Source: Trichinella spiralis
Taxonomy: Eukaryota > Nematoda > Enoplea > Trichinellida > Trichinellidae
Assembly (NCBI GenBank): GCA_000181795.3
Contig: CM012954.1
Span: 9,061,300-9,125,299 of the forward strand
Direction: 5' to 3'
DNA length: 64,000 nucleotides
In this document: positions 49,427 through 62,757 of the stretch, piece by piece
Numbering within the stretch: position 1 is the first letter of the stretch
Layout: the number at the start of each line of letters is the position of its first letter
Made by a program: the position numbers and the translations under genes
Notes under the pieces: model-generated
Seen by the model: the letters and a program-made list of their open reading frames with translations, nothing else
Database searches by the model: none
What the model was told of the DNA's origin: nothing

Positions 49427-52400
49427 ATGCGCGATGTGTGCAGCATCAGCATGCCGTTGGCAGTTCAGGTCCGTAGCATCATCATGCTCAAATGTTTCGT
49501 TTTAATCATTGTTCCATTCAAATGTGACGGCGGCAATTTTGCGTACGCTGTTGGCAACAACCACAACAACAACGACAACGACGAACTTTTGTGGCCAAGC
49601 CACCATTCTCGACTGTGCTTCAGCTGTGCTTCGGAAAATTACCACGGCCACTGGCAAGTGTTGAGCAAAAGCCTCCGACCGCCGACCAATTTCACCGTAC
49701 TCTGCCGGCAACCGTTGCATGCACCATTCCTTGCTGTCACTTCATGCCCAGGACCGTGTGTCACAATCGTCGAAGACGAATATATTTTTGGTAAGTTATA
49801 ATTGTAATTTTCATTTGCATGCAGAATTGCAATCGAGATGAACAAAAAGCCACAGCCACACCCGCCCACCCACCTACCCATAATACATATACAAATAGTG
49901 AGAGATGAAGAAAACGAAACAGAGAGTGAGTGAGTGAGTGAGTGACAGACAGCTCGAGTGAGGTCTTGAAATTTAATTTTACACTTTGCTTTTCACTTAA
50001 ATCATTCTCCATCTTCCTTTCTTATAACGCGTCGTAATTATTAAATGTTATGGTCAGTTGCGAAACAATTTCCCACAAATCGATGCGGCCAGCTCCAGCG
50101 GTGCACATTTGAATAATATAATACACAAAGCGGAGTGAACAGTTCAAATTGCGAGCAGGTGCCGATCGCGCATCGGTAGCACTTTTCTAGAGTTTCAAGC
50201 CATTTAGCACAGGCGGTGGCCGATTTGACGATTAAGCATGCACTAGTTGGTAGCGCACGAACCAATTAATCTTGACCGACCGATCCTCCAAGCTCGCCAA
50301 GCCTCGGGCAACAAGAGTTCGCTTTCTCTCTTGGCTAAACACATCAAGTTCAGCATCACCGCAGGAAGTGTGTGTGTGTGTGTGTGCGCAGTGTCCAGAA
50401 ATCCGATTTCCAACTCAAACATCGTCGTCACTTTCCTCTATTCCACATCAACGCCTTTCATCTAATTAAACATCCCAACAGAACCAATCTTTGTTCAACA
50501 ACTGCATCATTCATTATTATAATTCTTCTAATCATAATAATTATAATTATGATTCGAATAGTCGACAGTAATTTTACAATTTTTTTTCTCTACACATCCT
50601 TCTTCAAATTCTTTTCAACCATCTTTTTCATCACTATATTTTGAACAAGTAATAGTCAAGAAGGTTGGGATGAAAAAGAAAAAAAAAGAAAAAGAAAACC
50701 AAACTCGACAACATTTCATTACAACAAATTAATAACAGTTGCTTCTGCACAATTCAACGCATTCAAATTGATTAACTACTACTACTACTACTACTCAGAA
50801 AGCATTAAAAAAAGATTTTCTCTTCAATCTGCAAAATCACATTCGAAACAGAACAAGAAGCAAAACATAAATTCCACATCAATTGCATAACAAGCAAATG
50901 GCCAAAAAAAGCTCGCCCTCATGGTTCTTAACGCACTAGACTTAACGGTAGAGTTGTTTCAATTAAAAAAAGATTAATAATTTGCAATTGTGAAAAAAAA
51001 ATTCAATTTAAACACATATTAATTAATATAAAATGCGCTTTTTCAACTGTGCAAATTCAAGTTCGATGCGACGATCAACGGCAAAAATGCTACTACTACT
51101 ACTACTTCTCAACCTAGGCTGCTTTTATAGCAGCATCTCGGCTTTTCCAACTTGCAAAAAGCAAAGCGCGGCAACGCGTTCAAGCCGCCGACGAGTGCGT
51201 TTCTTCTTTTTCATCTCGTATTCAAAAAGCTTTTCGCCTCGATTTGCGTAATTGATAAAATAGTTTTCCCGCCTGAGAGTTCAAACCAACCATCGGGGAG
51301 AAGAACAAGCTGATTCATTGCCGCCCTCCCTCCTCCTCAATCACAGAATTAACTCGAAAAGCAACATTAATTTTCAACCAGAACACATCACTCAAAATTT
51401 TTGCATCCTATACACAGATCTGTATGCATATATATATATATGTATATGTTATCCCAATCCTTATGCTCATATATTGAAAAATACTCATTCGCAATTATTT
51501 TTCAATAATCTAGATACAATGCTGTTTCTTTTACCATCCTTTTCTCACTCTGCTGAATTATTTATTACTTGAATCAAAAGAAAAATGAATACAATTTCAT
51601 TTTCACTCCGCTTACACGACGTGAACGTCTGTTGTTCCACACAGAAGCAGCGCAGTCTTAGCAAGAAAAAAAAGCAAAAAACAAACAATTAAATGCAATT
51701 CTACTCATCATCATCATTAATGCTTGAGGGAAAAAATCAATGTGGAAAGTATAGAAATTGTTCATCGTCTGACAAGTGCGAATAAATGTTCCAACTGTCG
51801 AAGCTGCCAAAACTTTTCTGTCACGCTCTATTTCACGCATCATCTTCAACTGCTGTTTTCACCACAGAAAAAAAACTTTCTCTCACTTTCACATTATGTT
51901 TTCCCAACACAAGTGGTGAAACATGCTCACAGAACAGCATATCATATGATAATTTTATCCATTTAATAAATAAACAGTGAAAGTATTAACATGACATGTG
52001 AAATTATTGTTCAGCTGCATGTGGACGTTTTTCAATGCAGCAAGTTGAAGTCAAAAATTGATTAATTACAAAACTGCCCGAGCAGAATAATTGTCAGGTA
52101 AGCCACAACTGGTCGTAGGCGTTATCGCATGGTTAATTAGTGTTCACCAGAAAAGCGGCGGACATGTATGTACACATATGGGTATGAGAGTGAAGTTGAC
52201 AGAAACACGCGACACATGATGTTCCGTTACAATACGGAAATTTTCTATCGATCCAATCGTCCAAGCAAACGCGTCTAGGATTACAACGTATTAAACTGAC
52301 AGATCCAAGTCACGCATTCATAAGCTCATTCTGTCGCCAGGAGACAAATGGACCACCGAAGCATCGACCGCAGCACCAACACTAACACTGGTCGATGTTT

Positions 52401-52805
52401 CCAATTAGCACCATTATCAAAAAGTGCCGAGGGGGATATTTCGTTTCAAATTTGCATACATCACAATCACATTTAATCTGTCTTGTGAGTTGACCTGCCG
52501 ATCGGTTAATAGAGTCGAAGTGGAAAAGAAAAGCTATATAACTATATATGTATGAAAGCACAGCGGATGTCGGTTTTCAGTTACATAAGTGATCATTGTT
52601 CTCTCAAAGGAGCGCGCATCTCTGCTGCTGCTACTGCTGATCCTATTCATCAAACGGTGACAAGCTAATTCACTTAAAGCCTTCTACTACGTTCACTATC
52701 ACCGTTTATTACACTGTGCATGCATTTCCATTGTCCGCCGTCTTCAGCTGGTCAACATCGATCGTACACCTTGCCTTTGACACAACTCAAACCGCCTCCT
52801 CCCAC

Positions 52806-52851
<46 letters not shown>

Positions 52852-54298
52852 AACCCAGGTCCATCCCCATAATTTCATTTGCAAATAGCTAGCTAGCTAT
52901 CTAGCTAGTAGAGTTCGCGTTTAATAATATTGGAGAATATTTAAAATCACATCCATTTCCCCTGAGGCATAGTTATCGGCTGAGACAAGTGAAATTTCAT
53001 CTCTTCCTAATATTAATCATCTATTTGATAAAAGTAAAGATGAAACGCAGCAATTAATATTTGAAAAAAAAAATCTGTCGCGCATCTCTTCTCATTTCCT
53101 CGTCAGAAATTGCACAATGACAAAAAGAAAGATTAAGACCAACTAAGCAAATATGCGACAAAAAAACCAAACAGCCGTGCCAAGTGTTGGAAAATAAATT
53201 AGCAAAAGAGAACAGCCGCTAGCATAGAAAAAAAATATAATAATAATAATAATACACAAACAAATGTGCACTTCAGAAAGATTGCGGAACGTTGTTTTTC
53301 GATATGAACGTAAATTTTACATCCATTCTCGATGATTACAATTTCCTCAGAAAGACACACAATCGCCAGTCAATTCATTCAATATTAATTGAATCGAAAA
53401 GGCCACACATTCGCTAGATTTGCGCCACTCTTTGCTCATCGACTATATCAAACTTATAAATAAATAAATCAAACCGGCTGAATTCAGTATGAGAAAGTAG
53501 TCTATTTACATAATTGCACTTTGCTTCAATCGATGCATCCTACTCAGGTAACTGATTCTACGGCAAGTGAAGAAAGGTGATGTACAGAGAGAGAGAACAG
53601 TTGCATCGAAAGTTAACATCACTTCTTTATCATCCTCCCATTTGGGAAAGTGTATTTATATTATTATCCAATATAGGCCAATCAATTTCCGGTCTTCACA
53701 AACCGTTTAGCATCGTATCCCAATTAGCTGATGATTCACATAAATCACAAATCAACCGATCATTTATCATCCTATACTAGCCTATCAGTATTGTCAAATG
53801 TGACGAGTGAAGGAAAAGATGGAAATAATACAAAAAGCGAATAATAAATAAACCACAAATGAGAAGAACGAGAAAGAACCAATATGAAGAAATTTAAATA
53901 ATAATAATAATAAATTCTCCGTACCTGTTTGGTGTAGATGAACATCTCCTTTTTGTTCAGGTGTACGCGTAGATCAGAGCTATATACGGGGATGCGCAGA
54001 GTCGATGTTTCTCGCCGGCAGGAAGGACTTTGTACCGCACGCAATGACGACTGCGGAAAATTTCTGCAACCTGCTTCCACGACAGATGCTTCTCCTTCTG
54101 GACAGTGGACAGAGGCGAGACGAACTGGTGACGGTCTGCTTCTGCGCCTACGACCGCTGCAACGTCTACCCTGACCAGACGGTCGTCGGCTCGGGCACAA
54201 CACCATCGCCATGGTCATCCATCGGCGTTCCACTTTACGTGCCTTTGTTCTGGGCTCTGTACAATGTAATTTCTACATCCCACAACGGCAGCATGTAA
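49427..54298 (+). CDS. ODR-2/HOT-type Ly-6-related secreted or GPI-anchored protein
   Basis: Two exons, 49427-49790 and 53961-54298, join in phase (phase 1) to 702 nt, 233 aa. The N-terminus has a hydrophobic signal (MLKCFVLIIVPFKC near residue 20). The Cys pattern is that of the ODR-2 family: LCFSCASENYHGHW, PPTNFTVLC, SCPGPCVTIVEDEYIFG across the junction into VRVDQSYIRGCAESMFLAG, and the closing CFCAYDRCN typical of Ly-6 three-finger domains. After this, a Ser/Pro/Gly-rich spacer and a hydrophobic end (GVPLYVPLFWALYNVIS) suggest a GPI-attachment signal. ODR-2 acts in chemosensory neurons and interneurons in C. elegans; the role here is inferred. Ly-6/UPAR relatives such as Quiver are an alternative name. 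Confidence 0.82.
49791..53960 (+). other. 4.2-kb intron of the ODR-2-like gene
   Basis: The donor is TTTTTG|GTAAGT and the acceptor TTTTGTTCAG|GT. It contains GTGA (about 49927-49946), GT (50370-50386), CTA (50779-50796) and CA (52811-52847) repeats. One frame at 51033-51251 begins with a signal-peptide-like Leu run encoded by CTA repeats; it is not accepted as a gene. Confidence 0.8.
52811..52847. repeat. (CA)n microsatellite
   Basis: About 18 CA units in the ODR-2-like intron. Confidence 0.95.
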
Positions 54299-54725
54299 AT
54301 AGATCGAATGAATTTCCTCTTTCTTTTCAAATATACACACAACAAATCACGATCACAAACAAATAATCGACGCTGAATATATACAGCAGCAATTTTCAAA
54401 TTGAACAACAAAACAAAACAAAACAATAATAAATACAACCATCTAAAACGTTTATTTCACACTCTTGCTTTATCATGTCGAAATTTGTATAATAACAATT
54501 GGAATATTTTTTTTCTTTAAAAATCTTTGCTAAAAAACGATTTCACTGCACCAGGCTCGCAAAAGACGACAGTCCAAATCACCGTCGTGAAGTAGAAAAA
54601 AAATCAAATACCGCGTTATGTGATAATAAGAAAAACACGCTAAGCTAAAAAAACATAAAGCTGAGCTACGAAGCAAGCTACAATAGAACAACAATAAAAA
54701 AGAAAAGAACCGCGCGTGCGAAGTT
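54299..54725. other. Intergenic between convergent genes
   Basis: The 3' flanks of the ODR-2-like gene (+) and Argonaute (-). AT-rich. Nothing else seen. Confidence 0.6.
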
Positions 54726-57700
54726 TCACGCCCAAGTCATTTTCTGCTGAATCACAGGTTTCGAATTTATCGCTTCTTCCAAACGCACAAAGTCGGCTGT
54801 CAACTCACTACCTCCTCCTTCTTCCATCATTTTATTCCTAAAAAAATAAATGAACAAAACAAAAATAAAAAAATTATTGAATATTAATTTTTGAAAAACC
54901 AACTATTCGCAATCTGTGTGGTGTATGAACGCAAATAATAAATACCTGTAAGCGCAGTACAATTCTTTTCCACGAGTTGCAGCATGATGAGCGTGATAAA
55001 CTGGTGCCGGTATGCTGACCGATTTGTTGCATCTTTGGTAAGTCTGACACAACAAATATGTGATACCTTGCATGGCGTTGGCATTGAATTCATTTTCATC
55101 GTAAAGAACAGTATACAAAGTTGGTCTGCTGGTGCCCTGAGATTAAAAAGTAAAATTTTTAACAAAAAAAATTGTATGCAAATGTTTCTGCGATGAATGA
55201 CAATTTTTCTACCAACCTGAATGCCCAAATGGCTGCACAAGTAGAAATCAAACAAGCGACAGCTAACCGGACCAGTGTCGACCACAGTACCGGCAGGAAT
55301 ATTCTGATACATGTTTTTGTCACTCGGATTCATATCTGTTCTGAAAAATCTCGTATGATGACGCTTTTGTACAATGACAATGGTCAGTTTCGGTGAATAG
55401 CCCCTTCTGAATCTGCCAAACGCTTCCTGCAAAGATGCTTTTTCCGATTCCAAAACCTGCAACAACAACAACAAGATCAAATCAAATAAATCCAACAAAA
55501 GTATTTGCTTTCATACCATTTCAAACTGCGATTCAGATACACCATCTCGATAAACAACGACACTTTTCGGCAAGGTATTCTTATTATTATTCTGATATTC
55601 CTTCAAAAATTCCATCACCACACCAACTATTTTTTCACGTTCGATTTCTTCCTTCCTCGAATCTTGCAGACGGTACCGGATTCTGTAGTCGAATTGCGTT
55701 CGACCGCAATTACACACGGCCTAAATTTGCGAAACTTATAAAACAAAACGACAACTAACATTTTATAAAAACTTCCATCACACACTTATAAACACACTAA
55801 CAAACATACCGTACGCATTATCAACGCTACTCTAATAAACATTAGCAATAATCAATATCACTGATTTTTGATTATCAATCACGTTGTATCTTGCATTTCT
55901 GTCATACTGTGCTATTGCTACCTGTACAAATTAATAATGCACTTACCCCAACAACACTGGGTTCCAATGGTACTTCACCGCTTTCCTTTTCTCTGCGACT
56001 CAACGCTGGAGGATGATTCACATCAAATCCCATAAATAGCAGATCTCCACGAAACCACATATTCGCGCTGCAAAATAAAAAAAAATTACATCACAACAAT
56101 TCGTTAGTTGTTCTTAAATTTGACACTTTCTTTTCCCACTTATTTGATGAATAATGATAATATGCCATTTCTCTGATACAAAAAATAAGCTCACTCACAA
56201 AACAAAGAACAACCAAAAATAATTCAGATGCCAAAAAAAAACAGCTAACCTCAAATGTCTGTGCCTAATTGAACAGAAAAAAATTTCATTTATTACAATA
56301 AATCAAATTAAACGGTACATTTCACAGCACAATCACTAACAAGACTAAAGATGTTGGGTGAAACCAACACTTTGCATTTCTCTTTTATTCATTTTTTTAC
56401 GAGATACTTTTTTTAACTGCCAAAAATGTATTACATTCTCAATTTAAATAAAAAATCCACAATTCTGAATAATGAAAAATGTGCACTTACATTGGATGTG
56501 CCATGGAAATTTCATTGTTCACGCCACCATTTTTGGCGTTCACTTTGAGCATTATTTGCATGTACAACGTTTCAGATTTCCTGCCTAGAAAACCTTTCAT
56601 GACGGTATTCCGCAACAATATCTGCGTCACTACGCCGTTCACAACTTCTCCATAATATTTTATACTCCCTAAAAATTAAAAAATAAAATAAAACGTAAAA
56701 AAAACAGATAAATTAGAAAATTCATCTGATTTCGATCAGAATACAGATGTTGCAAAAGAAAAAAGCTTCACATATCGCATTACATTACATTAAATGTATT
56801 TCAGAAATAAAAGGTTTACACAAACCGTTGGTCTACTACGTATTCTTTGTTGCTCATCTGTTTAAAAAAAGTTACGGATTAAATAAAAATGGTTCAAATG
56901 CGCAATTTAACAACGACAAAAAACAGCAATGACAATAATTTCACTTATCTTTTTTTCATTCATTTACAATTTTATTTATTAACTTAAATTAATTAATTAA
57001 ATATTTCTTCAGAAACTAGATCAAATATTAATTTTAAAAAATATAAATAAACGTTAAAAACATTCGCTTCTCACTTCGCAATACTTCACTTTTTTCAGGA
57101 ATCACACATATGGCGTAAGTTGCATCCCTCTGACGAATTAAAAAGTCGAAATAGGTTTTCATCCTTTCTAAAGCTTCCCGTGGGTGGAAACAATCATAGC
57201 TTACAGGACGTGGATTCATATTAATACCCATACTAGCAGCTTTTTGCACTAGGAGATGAACAAATTGTCTACAAGGAAATAATCATTAAAATACAATTGG
57301 AAAAAGAAATTTAAACTTATACAAATTATATATATAAGAAATAATTTACGATTTACACTAATTGAGGTTGCTGTATAGTAGGGCACATATTGCACAAAGC
57401 CCAATGCGAAATCTCTGCGGCGACAAAAACTTTATTCTGCTTCATATCCCACTGACCATTTCTAACTTGCACTCTACCAGAATTCTACAATGGTAAGTGT
57501 AAATTATAATAAACAAAAAATTCCCTTTATCGGCTCATTTACCTTTGCGTCAGACTGATACTGCACAGATGGTTCCGGCAAAACTCTGCCTTTTATACAA
57601 ACCATATCCGAACTTTTAGTCAAACCCATAGCTGCAGCAAATAAATCGTGACAATCACCACCAACTGCATTACTCTACAAGCAGAAAATATAACAATTAA

Positions 57701-60700
57701 AAATATAAATAACTTTTCTACACAATCAGCAATAAAAGCAAATCACAATTTTCTCCTATTATATTGCATGCATCCATACGTTACATGTATTTTTTATTTG
57801 TGCAAATGTTATTTATTACTTTTTTATTTGTTTCAAACTTATCAGGCAAAATTCCACTAATGATATTTGCAATAAAAGACAAAAATTAACTATATACCTT
57901 AGCTAGAATTTCACGATAACGTTGAACAGGTGGTACGGCGCAGGTTTGGACGATCATTCTGTGATTTTCATCATCGAGCTTCATCATTGGAACCCGCTGA
58001 TTCGGTTCAACATTACACAATTCTGGTGGAATAAATGTATGACCTTTTTTCACCATCTGCAAATTTGGATATCTAAATGTAAAAAAAAATATTTAACAAT
58101 TCAATACTGCTTCGAGAACATTAACAATATTAAAACAAACATTTCATCAAATCAATAATTCAAGGTAATAACATACCTCAAGATAATATTGTACTTATTT
58201 CTAAAATAGTCGAACACCGTTGTATTAACACCATTGTCATCGGTAAAACTTAAAATAAAAAAAAACAGAAAATGTAAAAATACACAAAATCTGAAAAGGT
58301 GTCAACTGGTGATGTGCATTTAATGTTAATGCTAAAAATTTTACACATGCGTCCGGGGAATTTTGTCGGAAAAGCCCTGGATCTTGAATGAACGATTCAA
58401 ATGCGTTGTGCGTACTCGGATACCTAAATTCAAACCAAAAATAAACTTTGCACATGCTCGTGTTAGTGTGCGTGTTTTCTTTTACCAGAATACTTTTTAT
58501 TCAACTGCGCAATTTGTTGTTCATGCAGAGGCTTGTTTGGGATATGGCTCAATCGTAATTCTTCTTGCAAAGATTGCAAAAGAGGCTGACTAGTATAAAA
58601 AGCCGCTTTCACAGCTAAACACAAAAAAATTTCAAAAAAAACAAAAAACAAAAAACATTTTAACTTCACATTCAATATTAAATGCTAAATAGCACTTCCC
58701 ACACGCAGCTCCCAACATTGGCCGCAATGATTTAAAAAGCCCGTCGTAAAGTTCAACGCCGCCTCCAATGCTCAGTTTATTAGCAACGGGTTTGAAAAAT
58801 TTATTTCCAAATGACATGACTTCCCTAAAATTAGATAAAATAGAACCAACTAAACGCAAGTATGGCCACAAATTATATTTTTACATAATTCTTTTGCTAA
58901 TGAGATTTTAGCAATAACATAAAACATTTGAACTTTAATTAAAAACTTTTACATTAAATTACAATCACATTTCATTCTACACTATGTTACTCAAAAATTG
59001 AAAACTCATACACGTCAATACAGACTTACGTATCAAATAATTTCATGCTGGTAGCGATGTCTAATGCTTGCAAAGCGCTGCGTTCCGAATCACTGCCAAT
59101 ATGAACCAAAGCATAAATCACGTCTTGTATGTGAATAAGTAACGGATTACAAGGCTTGATTGTAATTTTCGCTTTGCCCTGTGGTGTCGTAATAGTGTAC
59201 TCTACCTATAATTTCAACAGTTGTAATTTTCGAAAAAAAATACAATTCCAAATTACGCTCTCGGAAATTTGTAAATTGTTTAAAGAAAACAAATTCGTCC
59301 TCTGATCGTAAAACATGTAGTTAAAATTCCAAATTTTCTTAATTTCATCTTTTTCAAACAGCGTCTTGTAAATTTTCATACAGAACCGACGACAATCGAT
59401 AGGTGCAAACCTAAAATATTTTCAAATTTCCCTACAAGTATTTAATAATTAAAGAAAAAAAAACAATACATTGATGTAGCTGATGTAATATTCACATCTA
59501 CAGTACCCTTGCGACGGTTCACAGTCAACAAAATTTCAACGCTGTAATGATGAAAAGTCAAGTCTTTGGGAATTTTAATAGAAAAATAATTTGTATGCAA
59601 ATCTATCGCCGTTCCCATGCTTCCAAATGAATTTCTTTGTGCATAGTTGATGACGCAACGCCCTGACAACTTGCTCAAATCAAACTCTTCAACGCCGGCT
59701 TCATACTAACAATGGAGCAGCTTAAATGAATCATCATAACGTTCCACTGATTTTTTCTTACCATTTTCTCTTTTAACGACATTTGTCCAAAACTCGCCTC
59801 CGTCTAAAAATAATCATTTTCCTTTCAAATAACAATCGATCAATATAAAATGAAATTATTTATTGAAAATGAAAATTAGTTCGCTAAAAACAAAATTTTT
59901 TATTCCTTTCTTTACAGTCAGCTAATTTCAATAAAATCAAAAAACCACAATTTAATTCATTTCAGAACTATAAGCAAATAAAAACGAGTTCCCTTCCTTT
60001 ATGCTTTAATTTTCGGCAATATTAACAAACTGATTCGTGTTTATTTCTTAGTCATTTTATATAACTTCAAAAATACTAAATAAAATACTCAAAAAATACT
60101 TAAAAATTATCAATATAACCTGCTGCATTCCTTGTGCTGGAGCATACTGTCTGGGAGACTGATGTTGCATTCTCCTTTGCTCACCAGTTGCTGGCGCATC
60201 ACTCCTCGGCTCACCAGTTCTTGGGGCACCACCCCTTTGCTCACCAGTTCTTCGCGCACCACTCCTTTGCTCACCAGTTCTTGGGGCACCACTCCTTGCT
60301 CACCAGTNNNNNNNNNNNNNNNNNNNNNNNNNNNNNNNNNNNNNNNNNNNNNNNNNNNNNNNNNNNNNNNNNNNNNNNNNNNNNNNNNNNNNNNNNNNNN
60401 NNNNNNNNNNNNNNNNNNNNNNNNNNNNNNNNNNNNNNNNNNNNNNNNNNNNNNNNNNNNNNNNNNNNNNNNNNNNNNNNNNNNNNNNNNNNNNNNNNNN
60501 NNNNNNNNNNNNNNNNNNNNNNNNNNNNNNNNNNNNNNNNNNNNNNNNNNNNNNNNNNNNNNNNNNNNNNNNNNNNNNNNNNNNNNNNNNNNNNNNNNNN
60601 NNNNNNNNNNNNNNNNNNNNNNNNNNNNGGCTCACCAGTTCTTGGGGCACCACTCCTTTGCTCACCAGTTCCTGGCGCACCACTCGTTGGCTCACCAGTT

Positions 60701-60795
60701 CTTGGCGCACCACTCGTTGGCTCACCAGTTCTTGGCGCACCACTCGTTGGCTCACCACTTTTTGACACACTACGTCCTTTTCGGCCACGTCCCAT
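54726..60795 (-). CDS. Argonaute protein (AGO clade)
   Basis: It binds small RNAs and uses them to silence targets. Many short exons. From the N-terminus: MGRGRKGRSVSKSGEP, then a tandem 10-residue repeat (TGEPTSGAPR type) broken by an assembly gap at 60308-60628; ArgoN (VEEFDLSKLSGRCVINYAQR); linker L1 (FFKPVANKLSIGGGVELYDG); PAZ (FTDDNGVNTTVFDYFRNKYN, KKGHTFIPPELCNVEPNQR); MID (VRNGQWDMKQNKVFVA); PIWI. The PIWI catalytic residues appear kept: Asp in LLFMGFDVNHPP, Asp in VVVYRDGVSESQF, and His in PAPVYHAHHAA. VQKRHHTRFF, IPAGTVVDTG, FYLCSHLGIQ and GTSRPTLYTVLYDENEF place it with AGO rather than PIWI proteins. It ends QQKMTWA (AGO proteins often end in a similar short aromatic motif), TGA at 54728-54726. 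The subclade (ALG-1/2, ERGO/RDE-like) cannot be assigned. Confidence 0.92.
60174..60778. repeat. 30-bp coding minisatellite in the Argonaute first exon
   Basis: Units of TTGCTCACCAGTTCTTGGGG plus CACCACTCCT repeat at 60174-60307 and 60629-60778 with small substitutions. On the minus strand each unit encodes ten residues like TGEQRSGAPR. The middle is a run of 321 N (60308-60628), so the true copy number is unknown. The unit next to the left gap edge is one T shorter than the others. Confidence 0.95.
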
Positions 60796-62071
60796 TGCTC
60801 CGCAAATTTCAAATTTCAAATGACTTGCTCTTCAACGACTACGCAGCGCAACAACACACGTACACTACAAAGTAACATACAGTACTACGACAATAAAGTT
60901 TCACGGCATTATTAGGTCACGAGGTTAATATTTAAATAATCATAGTCTGAATAATAAATTCAAATATATTTAAGTGTAAATAAATCTGATGAGGCGTGAG
61001 GTTAAGTGAAACATTTTTTCAATTTTAAAATGAACCATGCTGATGACAGCTGCAACGCCCCACTAGTCGCGGTTGGTGGGTCTGATCGCGTTTCAGGAGT
61101 AATACGGCGGCCATCGCGGTTTGGGTTGACTTTTTGACACGCTCGCGCTTATTTGACGACACCCAAACAAAAGAATCAACAACCACTCAATACAGTAAAA
61201 TGTTTTACTACAACGAGCTAACAACAATCACCGAAATGAAAACGCAACCAACACAAAATACACCAACAACGCTACACTCAAACCAGTTCTCCAAGTAGGA
61301 CGTCGTACTACCGTAACCCTTGTTAATATTCAAGTGCGAGCTGCCTTCTACTATGCAATTTGCACAAACTGGGTACAGGGAGTAGATGCTCATACCGATG
61401 GTTTCATCTCTTCTTCGCCCAGGCTGGAACAAAGCGAGCATTACTACCTTCCCCAAACCGCTACCCAGGAACACGGATAAATGCTAACTACCCTGAGAAC
61501 ACAAGGATCGAATAAGCAACCTAATTCATCAATTACACCTTTTGATCAAATCTGCATAGAACTACTGACGTCATTTTTCTGCTAGTACTTCTGTCTCTCT
61601 TTCCTTTCCCTGCCGGTGCTAATCTGCACTTATCGTGCTTCAAGCACTGACATGCTTTTTCTGAAATAGAACATCATTCAATTATAATTATCATGCAACA
61701 ACGCCTGATGCACTGATGAAAGATTCGCAAAATTTCCCCTCATTCCTTGATTTTCTACCATAAGTAACTAACGTCATCAATACAGTAACCCTAATTCAAG
61801 TACGAATTCTTCTACCGCTTTCTACTAACTTACTATCAAATTCAGTGTACTACTAATGAATTTTTTTTAATATGTGTAATTTTTAAAAAGTAAAATACGA
61901 CTAAAATCAAAGAAGCCTGACAAAAGCAATCGCCTACTGTAATCTGTTATACAGTAATAATTTTAGAGTAGTCTTTTTATTTGGGAAGTGGTAGGTTGCT
62001 TCTGATAATTTTGTTTCGTGACCGATTTTTTTCATTTTTGTAGTTTCTGATTTCAGTTCTGACGCTGAAAT
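60796..62071. other. Region between divergent Argonaute and IF1
   Basis: It holds both promoters. An interval at about 61215-61490 is clearly richer in G+C than its flanks and carries an 88-codon open frame on the minus strand without an ATG at its start (only GTG; see findings). The rest is AT-rich. Confidence 0.5.
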
Positions 62072-62757
62072 ATGGCTCAGCGCATAGCCACATCTGTGGG
62101 TGTTCTTAGCTTGCGCCATCAACCCGTTAATCGATCGTTGATGTCCATCAAAAAGTAATCATTTCCTATCGTTTCATGAAGTTAAGCTTTTCATAGCCAA
62201 GCATGCCCTTGAAATACTTGCAATTATTTGCTTATTCCGCTTTTTACACTGTAAATGCTGCAGTGGCGGTGTCATGAACAGTCTGCTGATAATATGCATT
62301 CAAAGTGTCTTAACAGATAAAAGAAATATTGTTATAGTTTCGGTGGAGATTCACAATTGGGTCAAGCTGGTAGTGGAGAAGGAAAGGTAAATGAATTGCC
62401 ATTTGGATCTGTATTTGTGTAAAACAATTTTATTACCAGGGTGGTGGCGGTGGAGGTACGGTTCGTAAAGCTGGTGGAGCCTTTGGTCGCCTGGAAGCTG
62501 CTCGAGAAGAAGAGTACTTTTATAAAATGGTCAGCACCAGTCTATTTGCACATGCAAGCTCATTTGTTTTGAAAAATGAATGTTGAAAATGTGTTTAGCA
62601 AAAGAAGCAACTTGAAGAACTGCGAAAAACATTGGACGAAGAAGTTGCTCATCATGAAAAGCACATTGCTATTCATCGGGAAGCTATAGAACGACACCGA
62701 AGAAAGATTGCTGAAATAAAACACGAAGAAGCACAGTTTCCTGATGAAAAAAAGTGA
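62072..62757 (+). CDS. ATP5IF1: Mitochondrial ATP synthase inhibitor IF1
   Basis: It stops wasteful ATP hydrolysis by F1F0-ATP synthase when the matrix becomes acidic. Four exons (62072-62154, 62338-62386, 62440-62529, 62599-62757) sum to 381 nt, 126 aa, slightly longer than human (106). The first exon encodes a basic, Ser-containing presequence (MAQRIATSVGVLSLRHQPVN). A Gly-rich stretch (six Gly) leads to the inhibitory motif GGAFGRLEAAREEEYFYK, followed by a coiled-coil dimerisation helix (EELRKTLDEEVAHHEKHI, ERHRRKIAEIKHEE). The His residues of the pH-sensing region (HHEKHIAIH) are kept. Confidence 0.95.

Noticed and set aside
49502-50012. Several minus frames opposite the ODR-2-like first exon
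   Set aside because: Shadows of the coding exon and of CCACCC-type low-complexity DNA.
51033-51251. Signal-peptide-like 72-codon frame in the ODR-2-like intron
   Set aside because: The Leu run comes from CTA repeats, and the rest is basic low-complexity with no mature domain and no splice partner.
53577-53780. 67-codon plus frame in the ODR-2-like intron
   Set aside because: Open by chance; no splice sites, domain or compositional support.
60132-60875. Long plus-strand frames rich in His/Leu/Ser over the minisatellite
   Set aside because: They are antisense readings of the 30-bp repeat and the N gap; the minus frame joins a conserved Argonaute.
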